A DNA stretch of 64,000 nt. Origin: Nocardia rhizosphaerihabitans (GTDB taxonomy: Bacteria; Actinomycetota; Actinomycetes; Mycobacteriales; Mycobacteriaceae). Under the pieces are notes generated by a model that searched no databases, was not told the origin of the DNA, and worked only from the letters and a program-made list of their open reading frames with translations. Positions 61,003 through 64,000 of this stretch are shown one piece after another (within the stretch, counting starts at the first letter, position 1; each line of letters starts with the position of its first letter). The stretch covers positions 1,055,440 to 1,119,439 of the forward strand of contig NZ_BMNE01000002.1 in NCBI RefSeq assembly GCF_014646295.1. The letters are read 5' to 3'. Position numbers and translations under genes: made by a program.

Positions 61003-62397
61003 CTAGACCAGCACCACGCCCTCGGCAACGCCGACGGCTCGCAGGTCGCGGTACCACCGCTCGACCGGGTGTTCCTTGGTGAAGCCGTGGCCGCCGAGCA
61101 GCTGCACGCCGTCCAGGCCGATCTGCATGCCCTTGTCGGTGGCGAGCTTGCGCGCCAGCGCCGCCTCGCGGGCGAAGGACAGACCCTGCTCCGCGCGTGA
61201 TGCACCCCGCAGGGTCACCAGGCGGAGACCGTCGAGCTCGATCGCCATGTTGGCGACCATGAAGGCGACCGCCTGGCGGTGCGAGATGGGCTCGCCGAAC
61301 GCTTCGCGCTCGTTCACGTAGGGGATCACGTAGTCGAGCACGGCCTGGCCGGTGCCGATCGCCAGCGACGACCACCCGAGCCGGGCCAGCTGCACCGCGT
61401 CGGTGTACTCCGCGGCGCGCGCCTTGGCGTCACCGTCACCGAGGACGGCGTCGGCGCCGACGGCCACGTTGTCCAGGATCAGACGGCCCAGACCGGCGGC
61501 GCGCAGACCCATGCTCGGGTCGGCCTCGACGGACAGGCCGGCGGTGTCGGACTCGACGATGAACAGCGCCGGGCGCCCGTCGAGTTCGGCGGCCACGATG
61601 AACAGCTCGGCGTCGGCGGCGGCCGGGACCAGGCTCTTCACACCGTTGAGGCGGAAGCCGCTGGGGGAGCGGGTGGCCTTGGTCTGCAGGGCGAACGGGT
61701 CGAACAGCGCGCGCGGCTCGTTGATCACCACGGACGCCTGCGGCACGTTCTCGCCGGTGAAGGCGGGCAGGTAGGTCTGCTGCTGCGCGTCGGTACCCCA
61801 CTGCGACAGGGCGACGGCCACGCCGCTGGGCGCCAGGATCGGCAGCGCCAGACCCATGTCGCCATGGGCGAGAGCCTCGGCCACCAGGGAATTGGTGACG
61901 GCGCCACGCTCGCTGGCCGCGCCTTCCAGCTCCTCGGGCACGTTGATCAGGGTGATGCCGAGTTCGGCGGCGCGCTCGAGCAGGTCACGCGGCGCCTTGG
62001 CCGCGTTGTCGGCCTCGTAGGCGGCCGGGCGCAGGATCTCGCCGGCGAAGTCCTTCACGGTCTCGACGATCATCTGCTGCTCGTCGGACGGAGTGAGGTC
62101 GAAGTAGTCCTTGGTCTTGGCCTCGTTGTCGGGTAGTCGCTTGGGCTGGCCGCCGCCGGTGACCTTGGCGAAGGTGCGAGTGGCCGCGCCCAGAGTCCGG
62201 AAACCGGTCTTGGTGCCCTCGTAGGTGACGCGTTCGATGGGCTTGCGCAGGTTGTACTTCTCGGCGAGCTCCGACCCGGTAATGGTCGTCAAAGCGCGCA
62301 TCGCGGCGCCCATCCAGTCCCGCTTGGGCTGGCTGAGGCCGACCGCGGACGTGTCGTTCGGACGTCGCTTCGTCGCGCTGTCTCGAGTGCTCATCAT
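61003..62397 (-). CDS. Acyl-CoA dehydrogenase, subunit 2
   Basis: A 464-aa acyl-CoA dehydrogenase-fold protein with a long N-terminal extension (about 100 residues) before LTPSDEQQMIVETVKDFAGE. The usual FAD-contacting ITEPxxGSD motif is replaced by VVINEPRALFDPFALQTKA, quoted as VINEPRALFDP, so flavin binding may be altered. The C-terminus ends soon after QLLGGHGFTKEHPVERWYRD, without the IYEGT segment. ATG 62397 and 62394 are equivalent starts behind AGGAAATCAGG. It is likely the partner subunit of the downstream enzyme. Confidence 0.88.
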   Translation of the reverse strand: MMSTRDSATKRRPNDTSAVGLSQPKRDWMGAAMRALTTITGSELAEKYNLRKPIERVTYEGTKTGFRTLGAATRTFAKVTGGGQPKRLPDNEAKTKDYFDLTPSDEQQMIVETVKDFAGEILRPAAYEADNAAKAPRDLLERAAELGITLINVPEELEGAASERGAVTNSLVAEALAHGDMGLALPILAPSGVAVALSQWGTDAQQQTYLPAFTGENVPQASVVINEPRALFDPFALQTKATRSPSGFRLNGVKSLVPAAADAELFIVAAELDGRPALFIVESDTAGLSVEADPSMGLRAAGLGRLILDNVAVGADAVLGDGDAKARAAEYTDAVQLARLGWSSLAIGTGQAVLDYVIPYVNEREAFGEPISHRQAVAFMVANMAIELDGLRLVTLRGASRAEQGLSFAREAALARKLATDKGMQIGLDGVQLLGGHGFTKEHPVERWYRDLRAVGVAEGVVLV

Positions 62398-62441
62398 CAC
62401 CTGATTTCCTCGGCTGTCGGGGCGCTTGTGACCCCAGCTAT

Positions 62442-62478
62442 CTTACTCCTCGGTAAGACTATCTTACTCTGGAGTAAG
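62442..62478. promoter_or_regulatory. Twin operator upstream of the acyl-CoA dehydrogenase operon
   Basis: CTTACTCCTCGGTAAG (62442-62457) and CTTACTCTGGAGTAAG (62463-62478) are two inverted repeats whose centres are 21 bp apart, two helical turns. The second is a perfect palindrome. Two dimers of a TetR-type repressor could bind one face. The regulator is not adjacent. Confidence 0.7.
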
Positions 62479-62503
62479 AAGCTCGTCGACAGCCCTGGAA
62501 TCG

Positions 62504-63946
62504 GTGATTTCGTGTCAGTCTGGACGAGTGACCGTGATCGCGTCGGTTTTCGCCCTTGTTCTGTTGATCACCACGACGCGCTACGGCTACCACCGTGACG
62601 AGATGTACTTCCTGGCCGCTGGCCGTCGGCTGGACTGGGGATATCCCGACCAGCCGCCGCTGACCCCCGCCCTCGCCCGGCTGATTGCCACGATCGACCC
62701 CGATGCGCTGTGGGTATTGCGACTGCCCGCGATCACCGCCGCGACCTTCGTCGTGGTGTGCGCGGGGCTGATGGCGAAAGAGCTGGGCGGGGGCCGTGGC
62801 GCGCGGGCGCTGGCCGCCGGTGCCGTGGCGAGCGCGGCCATGGTGCAGGCGGCCGGTCACCTGTTCGGGACGACGGTGTTCGATCTGGCGGCGTGGTCGC
62901 TGATCTGTCTGCTGATGCTGAAGCTGCTGCGCGGGGCGGATCCGCGGTGGTGGCTCGCGGTCGGCGCGGTGGTCGGGCTCGGCGTGCAGAACAAGGTGCT
63001 GGTGGTCGTGCCCGTCGGTGTGCTCGCGGTCGCGGTGCTGCTGACTTCGCTGCGAAAAGTGCTTGCCACCAAGTACTTCGCGGCGGCTTGTGCGATCGCG
63101 GCGTTGATCGCGGCACCGTATCTGTGGTGGCAGGCGGCCAACGGCTGGCCGCAGTGGGCATTGAGCAGGGCGATCGCGGGCGGTTCGTCGGGGACCTCGG
63201 ACTCGCCGATCATGTTCGTGCTCTTGCAGTTCGGATTGTTCGGCCCGCTGCTCGTGCCGCTGTGGGGCTACGGTCTGTGGCGGTTGTGGCACTCGCGGTA
63301 CCGGGCGTTTCCGATCGCCTACGGTCTGCTGTTCGTGCTGTTTCTGGTGGCGGGCGGTAAGGCGTACTACCTCGGCGGGATGTATCCGGTGCTGCTCGCG
63401 GCCGGGTCGGTCGGACTCGCGACGGCGCTCGGTGATCGGGGAAAGCGCTGGGCGGCAGCCGGTTCGGTGATCGCACTGAATGCCGCGATGTCGGCGGTGC
63501 TGTTCCTGCCCGTGCTTCCGGTCGCGCAGCTGCCCGACTCGCCTGTCCTCGCGGTGAACTACGACGCGGGGGAGACGATCGGCTGGCCCCGGGTCGTCGC
63601 GCAGGTGGCGGCAGCCCGGCCACCGGGCGCCGCCATCCTCACCGCGAACTACGGGGAAGCCGGTGCCATCGAGCGCTACGGCGCCGAATACGACCTGCCG
63701 ACACCGTATTCGGGCCACAACGCCTACTGGTGGTGGGGTCCGCCGCCGGACACCGCGACCACGGTGCTCACCGTCGGAATCGACCGTGCGCGGCTCACCG
63801 GCCTGTGTTCTGTCGTCGAACCGGCAGGCGTGCTCGACAACGGACTCGGGATCGACAACGACGAGCAGGGCGAACCGCTGTTCGTCTGCCGCGAGCCGGT
63901 CCGGCCGTGGTCGCAGGTGTGGCCCGAGCTGCGCACCCTCGGCTGA
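62504..63946 (+). CDS. GT39-type membrane glycosyltransferase
   Basis: A 480-aa polytopic protein with about nine membrane helices. The first extracytoplasmic loop reads RYGYHRDEMYFLAAGRRLDWGYPDQPPLTP; its key residues are HRDE and the DQPP motif, the GT39/ArnT-like (polyprenol-dependent) signature with the catalytic Asp/Glu. A C-terminal soluble domain follows (AILTANYGEAGAIERYG, GHNAYWWWGPPP). Probably it transfers a sugar from a lipid-linked donor to cell-envelope or protein acceptors. The start is GTG 62504, or GTG 62528 just before the first helix. Confidence 0.85.
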   Translation: MISCQSGRVTVIASVFALVLLITTTRYGYHRDEMYFLAAGRRLDWGYPDQPPLTPALARLIATIDPDALWVLRLPAITAATFVVVCAGLMAKELGGGRGARALAAGAVASAAMVQAAGHLFGTTVFDLAAWSLICLLMLKLLRGADPRWWLAVGAVVGLGVQNKVLVVVPVGVLAVAVLLTSLRKVLATKYFAAACAIAALIAAPYLWWQAANGWPQWALSRAIAGGSSGTSDSPIMFVLLQFGLFGPLLVPLWGYGLWRLWHSRYRAFPIAYGLLFVLFLVAGGKAYYLGGMYPVLLAAGSVGLATALGDRGKRWAAAGSVIALNAAMSAVLFLPVLPVAQLPDSPVLAVNYDAGETIGWPRVVAQVAAARPPGAAILTANYGEAGAIERYGAEYDLPTPYSGHNAYWWWGPPPDTATTVLTVGIDRARLTGLCSVVEPAGVLDNGLGIDNDEQGEPLFVCREPVRPWSQVWPELRTLG

Positions 63947-63952
63947 ACCCGC

Positions 63953-64000
63953 CTAGAGACCCTGTCGCTCCAGGAATTCGAGCAGCGCCTTGCGCCACGC
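63953..64000 (-). CDS. C-terminus of an unidentified gene (cut by window end)
   Basis: The last 15 codons and stop of a minus-strand gene: AWRKALLEFLERQGL, a helical end often seen in alpha/beta hydrolases. It is convergent with the glycosyltransferase gene, with 6 bp between. Too little is visible to name it. Confidence 0.4.
   Translation of the reverse strand, partial: AWRKALLEFLERQGL

Overview
The window is about 70% G+C chromosomal DNA with no phage, insertion sequence or CRISPR. It comes from a member of the Mycobacteriales, most likely Nocardia or a close relative. This is inferred from gene content and order: mycoredoxin-1, WhiB7, AdnAB, UvrD2, an Rpf-type lysozyme fold protein, an actinobacterial initiator tRNA without encoded CCA, several leaderless promoters (TANNNT, then 6-7 nt, then the start codon), and a block from about 9.9 to 33 kb that follows the gene order I remember for M. 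tuberculosis Rv3204-Rv3193c. No species-level comparison was possible.

Layout. 1-7.8 kb: an arylsulfatase-type enzyme divergent from a Dpp/Opp-type ABC importer operon of four genes joined by ATGA overlaps. The importer is preceded by a 17-codon leaderless leader ORF containing Cys-Cys-Cys-Ser-Cys, which looks like a cysteine-responsive attenuator, so the module is probably for sulfur scavenging. 7.8-11 kb: a small Gln/Lys-rich protein, a MobA-MoeA fusion, an alkyltransferase-like protein and an alpha/beta hydrolase. 11-24 kb: DNA repair and redox genes (adnA, adnB, RCK potassium channel, nudC, mycoredoxin, uvrD2), then whiB7 with a long attenuator leader. 24-33 kb: ABC1 kinase, an orphan E1-like (TOMM cyclodehydratase-like) protein, a zincin-2 metalloprotease, a Lon-like PDZ protease, a PPA1309-family protein, a UPF0182 membrane protein and an Rpf-like protein.

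33-43.5 kb: initiator tRNA; fructose PTS operon fruR-fruK-fruA-ptsH with promoter and operator; an ACT membrane protein; a lactate 2-monooxygenase-like flavoenzyme; a DUF6319-type protein; a membrane diguanylate cyclase. 43.7-51.3 kb: galK, an alpha/beta hydrolase divergent from a CGNR regulator with a shared inverted-repeat operator, PhoD phosphatase, a secreted glycine-rich protein, a PepSY membrane protein and a His-rich membrane protein. 51.3-64 kb: two tandem acyl-CoA synthetases, an ArsR-like regulator, a secreted protein, a Phd/PIN-like toxin-antitoxin pair with a palindromic operator, an AurF-like diiron oxygenase whose operator sits inside its promoter, a DUF5996-type protein, two adjacent acyl-CoA dehydrogenases behind a twin operator, and a GT39-type membrane glycosyltransferase.

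The least explained items are the polycysteine leader with its sulfatase/ABC module, a dispersed repeat found in two convergent intergenic gaps (one copy carrying an extra 24-nt-arm hairpin), a ~110-residue insertion inside the AdnB helicase core, the orphan E1-like protein next to whiB7, and several operators whose regulators are not adjacent.
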